This document shows, piece after piece, positions 48,455 through 60,700 of a DNA stretch of 64,000 nt. How positions within the stretch are numbered: position 1 is the stretch's first letter; every line of letters begins with the position of its first letter. The notes beneath the pieces were generated by a model, which searched no databases, was not told the origin of the DNA, and was given only the letters and a program-made list of their open reading frames with translations. Origin of the DNA: Varanus komodoensis. Lineage: Eukaryota; Chordata; Lepidosauria; Squamata; Varanidae. The stretch lies in NCBI RefSeq assembly GCF_004798865.1, contig NW_025336481.1:25768951-25832950 (forward strand), written 5' to 3'. The translations under genes were made by a program, and so were the position numbers.

Positions 48455-48660
48455 ATGCAATGTAAGAACCTTGGTGGGTCAGACAGAAGCTTGGCTAGTC
48501 CAACACCACTTTTCCCACAGTGAGAAGGAAGAACTGAAATGGAAGATGAGCACAGAAAGCCCCCCTGCGCCTGTTCTTGCTCCCTAGCAACTGGCATTCA
48601 GAACACACTGCATCTGATCCAGCCTGCCTAGGAGCCATCAATAGCCCTGACCTCTAGGAT
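48455..48660 (-). repeat. Interspersed repeat with (TTCTTATG)-type tail
   Basis: The plus strand has GTAAGAACCTTGGTGGGTCA, GGCTAGTCCAACACCAC, AGCAACTGGCATTCAGA and GAGCCATCAATAGCCC in the order expected for the complement of this family. It is flanked by unrelated DNA. Confidence 0.6.
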
Positions 48661-48989
48661 TCCAGACTAAAACATAAAGATCAAGGTGCCAGAAATACAT
48701 CAGCCCCATTCTCATAGATGTCATAGATCATTTATAGCTTCTCTGGGGCTAATTACCTTGAAAACACTGGTTGTAAATCAGAACTTCTGATCCAGACAGT
48801 GTGGTAGTCAATAGTAAGGATTATGTTGTTGTTTCTGTGCTGCCTGGTAGCTGAAGCTCTCTGGGTGGATTATAGCAACTCATAAAATACAATAAACTTC
48901 AACATAAAATATAAGTAATGATAAAGAAATCATAAAATTTCACTACAAGGTTTAAAGATTAAATTTGAAACCAAATTGAAATTATAACA

Positions 48990-49470
48990 GCAAGCTTGTC
49001 TGAGAACAAGATCTGTTATATAGCAAATCTAACCCCAATACTGAGAGCAGTTCAGTGCCTTGTCACAGCAGTCTTAATCTGTCCCTGAAAGGATAGTAGA
49101 GCTGGTGCCAGGTAGGGGAGCTGCCAGCTGAGCCTCCCTGGGAGATGGCTGTGGGAGGAAGGCCCTGGATGCTGGTCAGAGTGTCCAGGTAGATTGTGGC
49201 TGGTGTTATGGTCCCAGGTCATGTAGGGCTTTATAGGTTAAAGCCAGCACTTCAGGAGAAAATATGCAGACAATGCAAGCAGGCCAGAAGTGGTATCACA
49301 TATTTGGACATTCTGGCTTTGGTTGCAGTTTCTGCACAAGGGCAGTCACATTTGGAATGCACCAGAGCAATCTAGTTTAAAAAGTACCAAAGCATAGATT
49401 ACCGAGATCAAATATGAGCATAGCTGGTAGAAGGCAGACTATACCATTGAGACCACCTGAGCCTCAGTTA
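48990..49470. repeat. Probable unclassified interspersed repeat
   Basis: GTCATGTAGGGCTTTATAGG TTAAAGCCAGCACTTCAGGA (split here) and, further on, GCACAAGGGCAGTCACATTT and CCAGAGCAATCTAGTTTAAA look like a repeat common in reptile genomes ('gggctttataggtcaaaaccagcac'). It lies directly beside an L2 fragment. The class was not determined. Confidence 0.4.
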
Positions 49471-49479
49471 AAAATCCTC

Positions 49480-50160
49480 TGTCGGGGAGCCACCCACTAA
49501 TAGCATCTCAAGTCTTTTCTTGACTGAACTTCTGCTTGGTAGCCCTCATCCAGTCCATTGTGACAGCAAGCTCTGCTTTAACATATCTACAGCTGGAGAC
49601 AAATAGGGCTAGTAGAGCAGCATGTCATTGGTGTACTGACAGCAACACACTGAGCAACTTGGGATAATCCCACTCTGTAGTTTTATGTAGACCGTAAATA
49701 GCATGGGGGACAAGATGAACCCCTAGAGAACCCCCTACAGGAGAGAGCAATATTCTCCAAGCACCATTTTCCAGGCAGGAGTGGAAACTGCAGTGCAGTG
49801 TGTCCACGCTCCACACACACACACAAATACACACTTCTATTGAGGCAGCTGTCCCAGAAGGATACCCTGGCTGATGGTAATAAAAGCAGCTGAAAGATCC
49901 GGGAGTAACAACCAGGTCGCACTCTTTCTCCCAACATAGGCCAGTAGGCAAAGCAGTTTCCATGCCAAAACCAAGACTGAACCTCAAGTGAGATGGTTCT
50001 AGAGAATCTGTCTCATCTAAGGGCACCTGGAACTGGTTGGCAGTCACCTGTGCAAGGACCTTGCCAGGAAAGGAACAGTTACCACTGTTAGGATTTCCCA
50101 GGTCCAGAAAAAGCTGCTCTTCCAGACAGCCTCTGTTATATCATGTAGGCAGGCCAATAG
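49480..50160 (-). mobile_element. L2-clade LINE fragment (RT), reverse orientation
   Basis: The minus strand reads DETDSLEPSHLRFSLGFGME, then after a decayed stretch GVHLVPHAIYGLHKTTEWDY (family LFNIYMKPLG), a decayed YADD region, and KRLEMLLVGGSPTED (family KTEVLLVGG). A small (AC)n lies in the middle at 49813-49836. The copy is old, with several frame changes. Confidence 0.7.
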
Positions 50161-50694
50161 ATCATAGGGTGGGCGCTATACTAGCAGAATCCCCATTTTG
50201 TTCTGCAGGCCAAACACAAAATGTGGACACTCTAAATTACTGCAGAAGAACAGGAAGCCTGAAGAGATACTCATAGAAGAGATAGAATTCCACAGCAATC
50301 CCCTGCCTTATTCCTCCAATTTACCTTGATGATGCACTGGCCCAGTGGGCACAACTGGGAGATATCATTTATACATGCCCGATTGGCTGCCTCATCCACT
50401 CTTAAAGTAAGTGCTGATTAGAGAGGCCTTACCTTCACTGATCTGGCACTGAAAAGTAGCACTTGAAGACCAGAATGAGGGCTGAAAGGGCAACCACCAA
50501 AACTGGCTGCAATAAGAGCCAGAACACAGCATAATTATTAATATGACAACCACCTCCCAGTGCCAGATCTCCTGCTATGCATGGCTAGAGTGATTGCTCA
50601 CCAGGTCCCACAGTTGGTCCATGACCCCCCTTCCTGGCATATGCTCAGGCCATATGAAGGAAGAACAAGACTTTCAGCTTTGTCTGCCTGCTCG

Positions 50695-50840
50695 CCTGCC
50701 ACTCACTCTGGCTCAGATGATGGTGGTCAGGAGAAGCAGGAGGTGCCAAGGCTCAGTGGCTCACTGACTCTCTGCCTGTGGAACAAGCAAATGGGAGCAG
50801 CAAGGAGAAAGAGGATAAGGAGCAAGAGCAGGTGCTGACA
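50695..50840 (-). repeat. Unclassified dispersed repeat, copy 2
   Basis: On the minus strand CAGCACCTGCTCTTGCTCCT, then CCCATTTGCTTGTTCCACAG and CATCTGAGCCAGAG match the copy at 40115 in order and spacing. The class is unknown. Confidence 0.55.
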
Positions 50841-51944
50841 AAGATCCCCATCAAGGCTGGCTTGCTGAATGGCCCTCAGAAAACGGAAGTCGGTGCTGGT
50901 CTGTACAGACATAAGATGCTTTAAAAGAGAAGGGGCTGAAGTGCAATGACTCCAAGTCTTTGCATTGCTTTGAATATTCTATTACTATTCTCTGGATACA
51001 CCTTCCAAATCCAAGGTATACCACCGGGTGGATGCTCACCTATGTATTCAAGAAGAACATCTGCAAAATCTGTTCTGGGTTCTCCCCCTCTCAAATTACC
51101 CAAATTACATTGTTGTTGAGGTCATGAAGAAGAGAAGCCTAAATCATTTTGGTATTTTTGCTGCCTGTTTCTTTAACTGCAGTAATGTACAGTGATCTAC
51201 CAACATGAATCTATTTTTCTGTCTTCATTAATTCTCTGCCTTTTTCACCTCAGCAGTTTGGCAGTTTACTCTCTATATGTTCCTGCTTCCTCCAGTCATC
51301 CACACCCCTGCTTTTCTGCAGATACTATATTCAGACCTTTGCTGACTGCTAATGAGAGGGTGCACACTTTTAACAATTGTAGCAAAGTCATTAAATGTTT
51401 CTGGAATTTTCACAATTGCTATTTCGTTTAGTAGCTACACATTGATCCTCCCACACACTGGAAGCTGCTATGCTGAAAACTGGCATCAGGAAATTTGCTT
51501 CAACTGTTGGATTTTCCCCCTTTTCTTAAAAAGTGTCCATTGCTCTCTCTAGGTCTCTGATGAAAATTAAAGGGATTTAATTTTCTTCAAACAGCAAACA
51601 CCATGAATAGGAGCTCTGCTTTCGTAATCCGCCTCCACTCTCTGTAATTTGTTTAGATGTTTCTTTTGCAGCCTTGACAAAAGATATTGTTTATAAACAC
51701 TATGACTCCACAATTACAATGTGATGACAAATAATTGAAATCAAACAAAGGTGAGAATGCTCTTGAAACATTTAGAAACCCAAAGTTACATGAACAATGT
51801 GGTGCTTCCTAGAATTGTGAAGCTTTCCTCTCTCTGATCTGCTCTATTGTGTACATGAGTAAGCCCAAAAATAGAGGTACTTTGGCTATGATAGCTTAAC
51901 AGACGTCAGTTCTCCCGTGGTTTCTTTTTTAGATTCAGAGATCC
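50841..51944. other. Intergenic DNA, includes a possible regulatory stretch
   Basis: No repeat recognised. 51540-51760 is balanced in composition and dense in homeodomain-like ATTA/TAAT, SOX-like ATTGTTT and AACAAAG words. That is compatible with a conserved non-coding element but proves nothing alone. Confidence 0.35.
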
Positions 51945-52140
51945 ACAGAATAGTAGGGTTGGAAAGAGCCAAGGCGGCTATTGAGTCCAACCCCATGTTG
52001 GTGCAGGACACCAAGTCACACCATCCCACTCAGACGACTGTCCAGTTTCACTTTGTATGTCTCTAGTGTGGGAGAGCCCACCACCGCTCTTGGCAACTGG
52101 CTCCACTGTCATGTTGCTCTCACAGTTAGGAAGTTTAACA
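51945..52140 (-). mobile_element. CR1 LINE 3' end fragment
   Basis: Reverse orientation. On the plus strand ATAGTAGGGTTGGAAAGAGC is followed by TTGAGTCCAACCCCATG and TGTCTCTAGTGTGGGAGAGC. This is the complement of the CR1 3' end just before the tail repeat. The same subfamily reappears at 52515. Confidence 0.85.
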
Positions 52141-52514
52141 CAAGTTAACAGTGTATTATTATGGCTCAATTCTAACAGTTCCCTTTTATCCAGCACCACA
52201 GTATTAAATAAGATGCAGAGCTGCCTGGAAAGATTCACCCTTTAAACCTACATAGCCAAGTAACTAGGAATAAACACCTGAAGCCCCTCTCCAGTCACCA
52301 TATCAGTGTGTGGGTGATGGTGGACAAAAACTTAGGGAAAATAAACTTTAGGGTACTTCCAGTTAGAGGTTCTTATGTGCTATCAAGGCATCCCATTTTT
52401 TTCTCCTTAATGGATTTCTTTTTCTGTTAAGAAAGCTGGAAGTGGTGGGAGAATATAGGAGGGTTACAAATGTGAGATGACAATGTCTAGCCATAGTATC
52501 CCTTCCTAAACATC

Positions 52515-53285
52515 TGTGAATCATAGAAGAGTTGGAAGGGGCCAAGAAGGCCATTGGATCCAACCCCCTGCTGTTGCAGGGCACCAAGTTACTTCATCCC
52601 ACGAAGATGGCTGTCCAGTTTCTTTTTGAATGTCTCTAGTGTAGGAGAGCCCACCACCTCTCTAGGCAATTGGTTTCACTGTCATGTTACTCTGACAGTG
52701 AGGAAACTTTTCCTGTTATCTAGCCTGAATCTGGAGAGTCACAGCTTGAACTGATTGTTCCGTGTTCTATACTGTAGCATCAGCAAGATCTTGACCTTCC
52801 TCTTGTAACAGCCTTATAGAGGGATATCATGTGCCTCCTCAGTCTCTCCTCATAGGGCAGTGTTTGCAAACCCTGGATCATTTTTGTTGCTCTCCTCTGG
52901 ACCCTAATTTTTCTGCATCTTTTGTAAATCTTGGTGCCCGGACGTGGACACAGTATTCCAAATGAGATCTGACTAGTGAAGAGTATAGGGGAGCTACTAC
53001 TTCCAGTGATTTGGAAGTAATACTTTTATTAGTGCATCTCAAAATAGCATTTGCCCTTTTTGCAGCTGAAGCACATTGTTAGCTCCTATTTAGCCTATTC
53101 CCCATCTTGGATTGCATCAAGCATTTGGTTTCCTTTTTCTAGGTGGAGGACTTGGCACTTGTCCCTATTGAATCTCAGTCTGTTGCTTTCAGCCCAGCAT
53201 TCAAGTTTATCAAAATCGCCCTGGATCTTCATTCTGTCTTCTAGGGTGTTTCCTACTGCAGAATGACTCAGAGCAATCACAGAAT
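52515..53285 (-). mobile_element. CR1 LINE, 5'-truncated, about 770 bp
   Basis: Reverse orientation. The 3' end (ATAGAAGAGTTGGAAGGGGC on the plus strand) lies at 52515-52560. At the other end the minus strand encodes IQGDFDKLECWAESNRLRFN and RDKCQVLHL, the conserved C-terminal part of CR1 RT, at about 53095-53250. The copy is truncated there. It is a different CR1 subfamily from the 8.8-11.9 kb element, judged by the distinct 3' end. Confidence 0.88.
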
Positions 53286-55802
53286 AAAGCCTTTTCTAGC
53301 AGTATCTTTAGCATCAAGACCAAGTTCTGCTGTAAACCCTGGGTCAGAGCCAAACTACTGTAGGGGCACAATCCTTATTGATAGAGGTCTCTGATCTCTG
53401 AGCCCTTGTCTTTTCTATGCCTGCCTGGGACAAGCCAGGCTGTGCAGGAGGATGCAGAGCCAACACCTCTAAGTTCCCTCTTTTCTTCTTGGTTTGTACA
53501 GCTGAGCACCCTTTCAATGCTTTGCTACCCATTCTGCAAAGTTTAGTTACTGTATCACAGCTCCCTTTCTGTTTTCAGAAAACTTGCAAAGCAAGGTAAA
53601 CCGTCTCACATCAAATCACTTTTGTATCTTGCAACACACCAGCTCTTTCAATAACTTTCCTGTTGTTACTGTTTTCAGCCTTGTGTGTGCTTGATGTTGC
53701 TGAAACGTAAGTTGCCAGGACGTCTGCAAAATGTTGCATTTGTCAAACTTACCAGGAAAACTATTTCTCTCAGCTCCTAGGGCCTGGTTGGTTGATATTA
53801 ATGTTATGAAGACAAATTTAAAAAGCCAAAAAAGTAAAACTCGAGATGCTTGTGATATTTGCAAATGGTTAATTAATTAGATATAAACATGGGCAGAGGT
53901 GAAGAAGATAAAGGGCAAACAGTGTTGAGGGGAACTCTCCCTTTTTGAAGGTTTTAGCTTAGAGGATAAAAGTGAGGGGGATGCATGGTATGGGGAAAGC
54001 TGATAGACTTTCTCCACTTTAATATCAGAAGTCACATCTAATGAAGCTAAATGGTGAAAGACTAGCACCACATTCAGAAAATTAGGGAAAACAGCAGAGG
54101 AACTGTCCACAAGTTTACCAAGACAATGGGCTTGGGAGGATACGTTTTGCAACTGAGATGGGTTTTTATAGTAGCCTCACTCCTAATGTTTTAAGACAAG
54201 TAGGCTCAGAGAAGCCTAGCATGGGCAAGAGAGCAGTCAGCCTGAAAGCTGGAATTTTTTTGGAGGGGGGTCTTTATCCTATATTGTAGGATATAGCTAT
54301 TGCTGTCAGGAGCTAAGGTTTTAAAGGGATTTTAGAATGGGGTGGGGGGCATGCACAATTGCTGAGAAATGACCTAACAATTGATGGTTGAGGGAAAGGG
54401 AGTGTCACTAACTGGGCATTCAGGCTGGGACCCTGGGAGGGTTGGAGTTGATTGCTGCTCCTGAGATTACCCAGCCCTTCCTGAATTGGAGACCCTACTA
54501 TGGGCACTGACTCCTTCTGTTGCCTCTTTCTCTTCTACAGCCCCACCCAGCTCAGGTTCTAGGACAAAACAGATTTCACAGAAATAAACAAGGAATTATT
54601 CAGGGTGCTGCAGGTTCATCTGTGACAACTGGAGATCCTCTGCTTATGGAGCATATATTCAGATCCTTTCAAGCTTGTTTGCATAACTAGACATCCCCAA
54701 TTTTAAATGCAAAGTTTATGAAAATACTCAATTTATATAATATCACACTTTGCATGGAATACACCTAGTTTAACCATGGCTTCCTGAGCATGTAGTTGAA
54801 ATTAATAAAAGAAATCTCAACTTATCTCAGTGTAGAAGCTAGTAGGGAGGTTCACACATTGGCAGAATGTGTGAACCGTGGGAGTCACAAGCCTAGCCCT
54901 GCAGTCTGCTGTAACCCCATCACTTCCAATTGGTCACAGCAGAAATTCTCTACTACTGTCAACATGATCGGCTGGTGTGGGAAAAGTCTCTACAAAAATG
55001 CACGTGCACATAACCTCCATAAGAAAAGAGCCTAGATCACAACTTCACAACTGAACTTCACAACTGAGATGTTACAAACTTGAAATTCTTGTTTGGCTTA
55101 TAAGAATGGGTTCACATTTTTGGGCTTGGACTGGATTGTTTTGGCACTCATATGAAACATACTAAAGTATTCTCTGTGAAAAAATGAGAATCAATAGAAG
55201 ACAAATTGTTGGTCAGTGTAAACTTTCCTAGCGCTCCCAGGATTTAATTCATTTGGTGACCTGAGAAGTAAAAATAACAAAAAACTCAAGAAACATTTTA
55301 GGCAATCCAACAATATATTTAGGAGAAAATATGCATAGCCACAGATATAAAAAATGTAGTAGTTATCAATCCATATTTCACATAAAGAACAAAGTTAACT
55401 CATTCTAGACAAGTTGTTAGTGGAAACCATTTTGAATTTTAGTAGACAGAATAAATATATAAAAAACAACCTCACAACTTGTTTGATAAAATAAAACATT
55501 TAGTGTTTGAAATTAAACTAGAAGCCAGCCTTTCCAACTGGAAATAGAATAGAATCTGTGCGTAAACCAGAAACATGTAATCTTTCTGTAGATTACCTGT
55601 GTGTGTGTGCGGGGTGGGTAGAGATTGCAAGAGACAAAGAGAGCGTGATTGGCATACAACTTGCTAACTGTCCACACAGTAATCTACAGTCTTTCCTACT
55701 TGGAAATGATTTTTCAGCAGGAAATATATGAAGCATCCCTCAAGAAGTTATTTTAAGCAAAGAGGAATGCTTGCAGTCCAACCTTATGGTTTAACTCCAC
55801 TA
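53286..55802. other. Intergenic DNA
   Basis: Between the CR1 and the SINE near the TMTC3 3' end. No gene or repeat recognised. Confidence 0.6.
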
Positions 55803-55950
55803 GGAACACAGGAAGTGGCTTTATACTGAATCAGTCCATCTAGCACTGTATTGTCAATACTAACCAGCAGTAGCTCTACAAGCACCTTTCACAGCCATAC
55901 CTGGAAATTCAGAAACTGAATTTGGGAGCCTCTGCATGTGAGAAGCAATT
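55803..55950 (-). mobile_element. tRNA-derived squamate SINE fragment
   Basis: The plus strand reads GGCTTTATACTGAATCAGTC CATCTAGCACTGTATTGTCA (split here), then CAGCAGTAGCTCTACAAGC and ACCTGGAAATTCAG. This is the complement of the tRNA-SINE tail and body. The tRNA-like head is mostly lost near 55940. Confidence 0.65.
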
Positions 55951-56005
55951 CTCAATTAAGTTCAGTGGAAATTATTCACAAGATAGTGTGCTCAGGATTG
56001 CAGGC
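55950..56005. repeat. Squamate repeat with CCATTGAA core, partial
   Basis: TTAAGTTCAGTGGAAATTAT then GTGTGCTCAGGATTGCAGGC is the right half of the family. It directly abuts the SINE at 55803-55950. Confidence 0.4.
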
Positions 56006-57139
56006 TTAATTTCTTTAGAACTGCCCTGAACAGCAGAGACTTACTGGTAACAGCTGACTGTTGTCTAAATTCTCCCAAATAAATTACCATTATACTGATT
56101 GCAAAAATATAGTGCTAGCTTGCCACTCATTATGTTTACCACACCAGGGAATCAATTCATCAGTGACAAACTTAGGATGCCCCATATGGATTACTTAACT
56201 GAAAAATAAAGATTCCCCCCCGCACCCTGCTTCAGTTCCAGCAGTTAAAAAAGTAGGGAAATAAACCCAGAAGTTTCACATCAACTAATTCCTTACAGCA
56301 GGATGGGTGAATTGTTCAGAAACAATCACACTGGTTTCTAAAATAATAGGAGGTTTCAAAAAATCATATAATAGGGCAGGGAGTGTCCAAGAGCATCATT
56401 TTGGGGTTTCCCCATGTCAGATGATTTAGGGAACCACTGTACTTTTAGTGTGATCCATGTAAGTCTGAATAAACTACCAAATGCATGCACACATATACCT
56501 AATGTAAATGGTACTTGCTAATTAACCCTGATCCTAGAACACTGATAATTTCAGGGAGGCAGATGAAAAAAGTGGGCATGATGAGTAACATGTAGTCAGA
56601 ATAAACTTCAATGATTTAATGAGTAAACTGAAATTAAGTCAGTTTTCCAAACTAAATGTGCAATCTTAAAGCACAAGAACCAGAGAATTCCCTTAATGTC
56701 ATGTTAGAAACCACCACACCTGAGGTAATCTTTTAAAATTTGCCTTCTAGCATTTTGCAATTCTTTGAGCACACAAAGAACCAATTGCCAGTAATCTGGT
56801 TGCTAGTAATCTGCAGCCAGGTCCACAAGATTCAGCAAGTACTGGTGGAATTCAGTTGGACTTGCTCCCTGGCACAATTTAATATTAGTATCAGATTTAT
56901 AACTTCCATTGCTGGAAAATACCTGTGTGTCACTAATACTCAATTCCTTAAACATATTTGAATAAGATCCATGACTTCCTAACAGATTACTTCTTTGTAC
57001 CATGAAAACAGCCTTTTTAATGATATATTTCAATATTCATTTCAAATTCAAAATGCACCTAGCAGTCATTTTTAAACTGGACACACAAACAACCTTGGAA
57101 ATAGCTGTCAACCTCCTGTATTAGAGAAAACCCAAGGAA
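55965..57139 (-). other. Probable TMTC3 3' UTR and downstream DNA
   Basis: This is AT-rich non-coding DNA directly after the TMTC3 stop. On the minus strand I see ATTAAA at 57016-57021, about 120 nt after the stop, and again at 56878-56883, both possible variant poly(A) signals. I found no canonical AATAAA on that strand before about 55000. The true cleavage site cannot be decided without RNA data, and the UTR could be several kilobases long as in mammals. Confidence 0.4.
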
Positions 57140-57960
57140 TTATTCACCATTTAGTATACGTTCAATTTCTTCTAGTCTTTTCAGAGCAGCAACCCTTTTT
57201 TTCTCAATGTCTTTTATTTCTTTTGTAGACTTCTTTTTTGTCTCTTTGTCTGTGGTATTTTTCTCCACATGTTTCTTGGGTTTGCTCTGTCCTTTGTTGC
57301 TATTTTGGATAGTTGTGGTCTGAGTCCTTTTCACATCATTTTTTGCCCCTTTCAAGTTTTTGGACTGAGTTTTTTTTTCTTCCATAGCAACAGTTTTCTC
57401 AGGGGGAATCACAGACGCTTCTCCTGTACCTAGTGAAGCAATTTTACTTCGGACTATGCTTAAATGACGCTGGATGTACTCTTCATGTGGCGCTAAGGCC
57501 AGTGTCTCTACTAAACACCTCTCTGCTTTTAATAAATCCCGTTCCTCAAAATATACTACACACAGGTTGTGTTTTCCTTGTACATTGTTAGGGTCCATCT
57601 TCAGAATTTTCTCAAAGCACTCTTTAGCTCCTTTTATATCTTTCTTTTGGTTCATCAAAATATCTCCCTTCAGAATCAAACCTTTGGTATGATCAGGATA
57701 GTACTTCAGAAGCTCTTCCAGAACTGGTAAAGCCTTCACCTCCTGTGTAGTCTGAGAATAAAGAAGTGCCAAGTTGAACAAAGCACTTCGGAAGCCTGGC
57801 TGTAGCTTTATGGCTTTTTTCATCCATGTCTCTGCTTCAGCGTCCTTTTTGTCATCCATTGCAAGCATACCCAAGTTAAAATAGCCATTTGCATCCTGAG
57901 GTTCTTCTTTTATATAATTTAGAAGTCTTTTCTTAGCTTCAGGCCTAAGTCTAGCATCAC
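57140..57960 (-). CDS. TMTC3: TMTC3 terminal coding exon: TPRs 6-10 and charged C-terminal tail
   Basis: This 821-bp exon completes the split Gly codon and encodes [20 protein letters not shown] and on to the TAA stop, 272 whole residues. TPRs 7 to 10 follow one another ([63 protein letters not shown]). After the last TPR comes a low-complexity Lys/Thr/Glu-rich linker of about 85 residues, then a conserved helical end [21 protein letters not shown]. The acceptor is TTTCTAG/G. The linker is the fastest-changing part relative to mammals, as expected for this family. The start is set by the splice acceptor and not by the in-frame Met ten bases upstream, which is intronic. Confidence 0.95.
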
Positions 57961-58337
57961 CTAGAAACATAAAACAGATTAATATGCCATTATCCCCAGT
58001 TTTATAGATATATGTATACTAAGGTAAAATATTATGAAGATTTGGTAGTAAATCCAAATGGAATGACTTCCAAGACTGGATTCACTATGTGTGTAGTGAC
58101 ATTGCAAAAAAATGCATTCAATGCACCATCTGTGGCTGAACCAACATATAATTTCCTGTTTGTGCTTATTTTAAAGGGATTTAGAGTAGAATCTATGCAT
58201 GTCTATTCCCAGGTAAAAGTGTGCAGGACTGCAACCCTTGCACCCATTTCTATAAACACACATGCACACTTCAAGATTATAGTAGTATAATTATAGTAGA
58301 TGTTCCATGCCTGCTAGTTGTAAAAGAACATACATAC
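57961..58337 (-). other. TMTC3 last intron
   Basis: A 377-bp intron bounded by GTATGT and TTTCTAG. It carries half of a common squamate repeat near 58190-58240 (TCTATGCATGTCTATTCCCA ... GTGCAGGACTGCAA). Confidence 0.85.
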
Positions 58338-58564
58338 CGGATTCTTGCATCAACAGTGCAGAATTGAACAGTGCTAATTTATGATTAGAATTCAGTTCTA
58401 ATGCCCTGTTGAAGTTCTTGAGAGCTTCTGTTGGCTCTTTCAGTTCAATGTAAACAATTGCCAGGTTATACCAGAGATCTGCATTGCGTCTATCCAGTTC
58501 GAGAGCTCTAAGGTAAGCTTCCTTCGCTTGCAGAGGTTTGTTCATTTTTAGAAGAAGTTCACCC
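58338..58564 (-). CDS. TMTC3: TMTC3 coding exon: rest of TPR 4, TPR 5, start of TPR 6
   Basis: This 227-bp exon encodes [20 protein letters not shown] through [20 protein letters not shown] to LLMQES, plus one base of a Gly codon. TPR 5 has the canonical pattern W-Y-N-L-A, A-L, F-x-R-A-L. The acceptor is CAACAG/G, phase-matched to the AG ending the previous exon. The donor is G/GTATGT. Reading on past the donor gives a short intronic tail and a stop, confirming the exon edge. Confidence 0.95.
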
Positions 58565-59390
<826 letters not shown>

Positions 59391-59650
59391 TTATCAGACT
59401 TATAAGACATTGATTAAAGGCTACCTTACCAAATCAGAAACACAGTTAAACAACTAAAAAAAAACAGTTTAAAATTAGGCAAAGATATTTTGAATTAAGT
59501 CCTACCCTAAGTGCATGCTCAGTATATAGGCATGCAAAGAAATAACAAAATTTTTGAATGAAAAAACCCCCCAAACCCAGTGTCTTGACAATGGTATTTG
59601 ATTCAATCTGTCAAAGAAAAGGAATTTTGAAGAACTGTCTTACTACTTAC

Positions 59651-59754
59651 CTGTGGCATCAATGATTTTGCAACCAAATAGGAGGCTTCAGCTTCTTTGG
59701 TCATGTTTAAATTTTTGTAAGTTCTTCCTACGTTCATGTGGGCACCAATATCAT
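59651..59754 (-). CDS. TMTC3: TMTC3 coding exon: TPR 2
   Basis: This 104-bp exon starts with the last two bases of a split Asp codon and encodes [15 protein letters not shown] and on to AKSLMPQ, the second TPR. The donor is CAG/GTAAGT. The acceptor is a weaker AATCTGAAG/A preceded by TTTATCTTTAAAT. It is fixed by phase and by the conserved [16 protein letters not shown] motif. The exon ends in phase 0. Confidence 0.94.
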
Positions 59755-60588
59755 CTTCAGATTTAAAGATAAACATCATGTATATACATTTTTCCCCCTA
59801 AGAAATATTTGACTCAGAAATAATACTGAAGAGTCATGACTATCTTAAATGACAGCTGAAGAAATACCAGAGACACAATCTATCCAGTTTACCATACAGA
59901 TTCAAAACACTGAATTCCAAAGTATCTACCAGGTTGGTTTGTTAAAGTAGTCCAGATAAACTAATGTTGCTACTGAAAGTACTACTGCAAACATTTTACA
60001 ATATAATACTTTAGCTGTTTATGGATATTTGAACATGTGTGTTAAGTGCCCAGATTTCTTAAGTGCTTTGAACTTGCTGCAAAAATACATCTGCCTTTCC
60101 ATCAGATGCCACCTTGTCCCAGGCCGGGCTACTTATTACTGAACCCACTACAGTTCACTCTGACTAATGGTAGAAGCTCTCCAGAAGCTTTTCCACCTGA
60201 AATTTTTTTTTTATCTGGAGGCATACTGTCTCTGATACTGGATATTGTGTATAGGCATCTTGATTTGTAATCATTGATAGCCACAGTTTCTAAGAGTCAG
60301 CACTGAAAGGTAACACCCAATTTAGCAATGACTAAATGAAACAGTAAAAAGACCTTTCACCAACAGTTTTTTTTTAAAAAATATTAGCATTGTTTGATTG
60401 GTGATGTAAATAAGCAAATTATTTATACATATGTATTTTCATAAAAGTATACATGTCCCCATAGGCGGTATTTGTGCAATGTTATTATACAAGTTTATTG
60501 TGCAAGGGCAGAGCCTGGTATCTGGTACGCGATTTGACACCACCTTCATAATCTGGCCTAACACTACAGACAATTGTTTCTAACTTAC
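59755..60588 (-). other. TMTC3 intron
   Basis: The intron lies between the TPR 1 and TPR 2 exons. It is AT-rich and I recognise no repeat or gene in it. Confidence 0.85.
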
Positions 60589-60700
60589 CTGGCTGTACTT
60601 GGGTGGCTTGTATGAAGAATCTCAAAGCTCTTTCAAAGTTCTTTTCATTTTCTAGAGCATGACCCACATTATTCCAAAGTTTTGCATTATTCTTATTAAC
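60589..60700 (-). CDS. TMTC3: TMTC3 coding exon: TPR 1
   Basis: This 112-bp exon encodes [20 protein letters not shown] and the rest of the first TPR, ending ...ATQVQP. The TPR pattern is visible: W-N at the start of helix A, G-x-A-L, then F-x-x-A-L in helix B. The acceptor is TGTGCTTAG/G and the donor is G/GTAAGT. The last base is the first base of an Asp codon completed in the next exon. Near-identity to vertebrate TMTC3 fixes the frame and both edges. Confidence 0.95.

Noticed and set aside
1-57139. CRISPR arrays, operons or retroviral elements
   Set aside because: No regularly spaced repeats, no prokaryotic gene organisation, and no recognisable LTR, gag, pol or env sequence outside the non-LTR LINEs.
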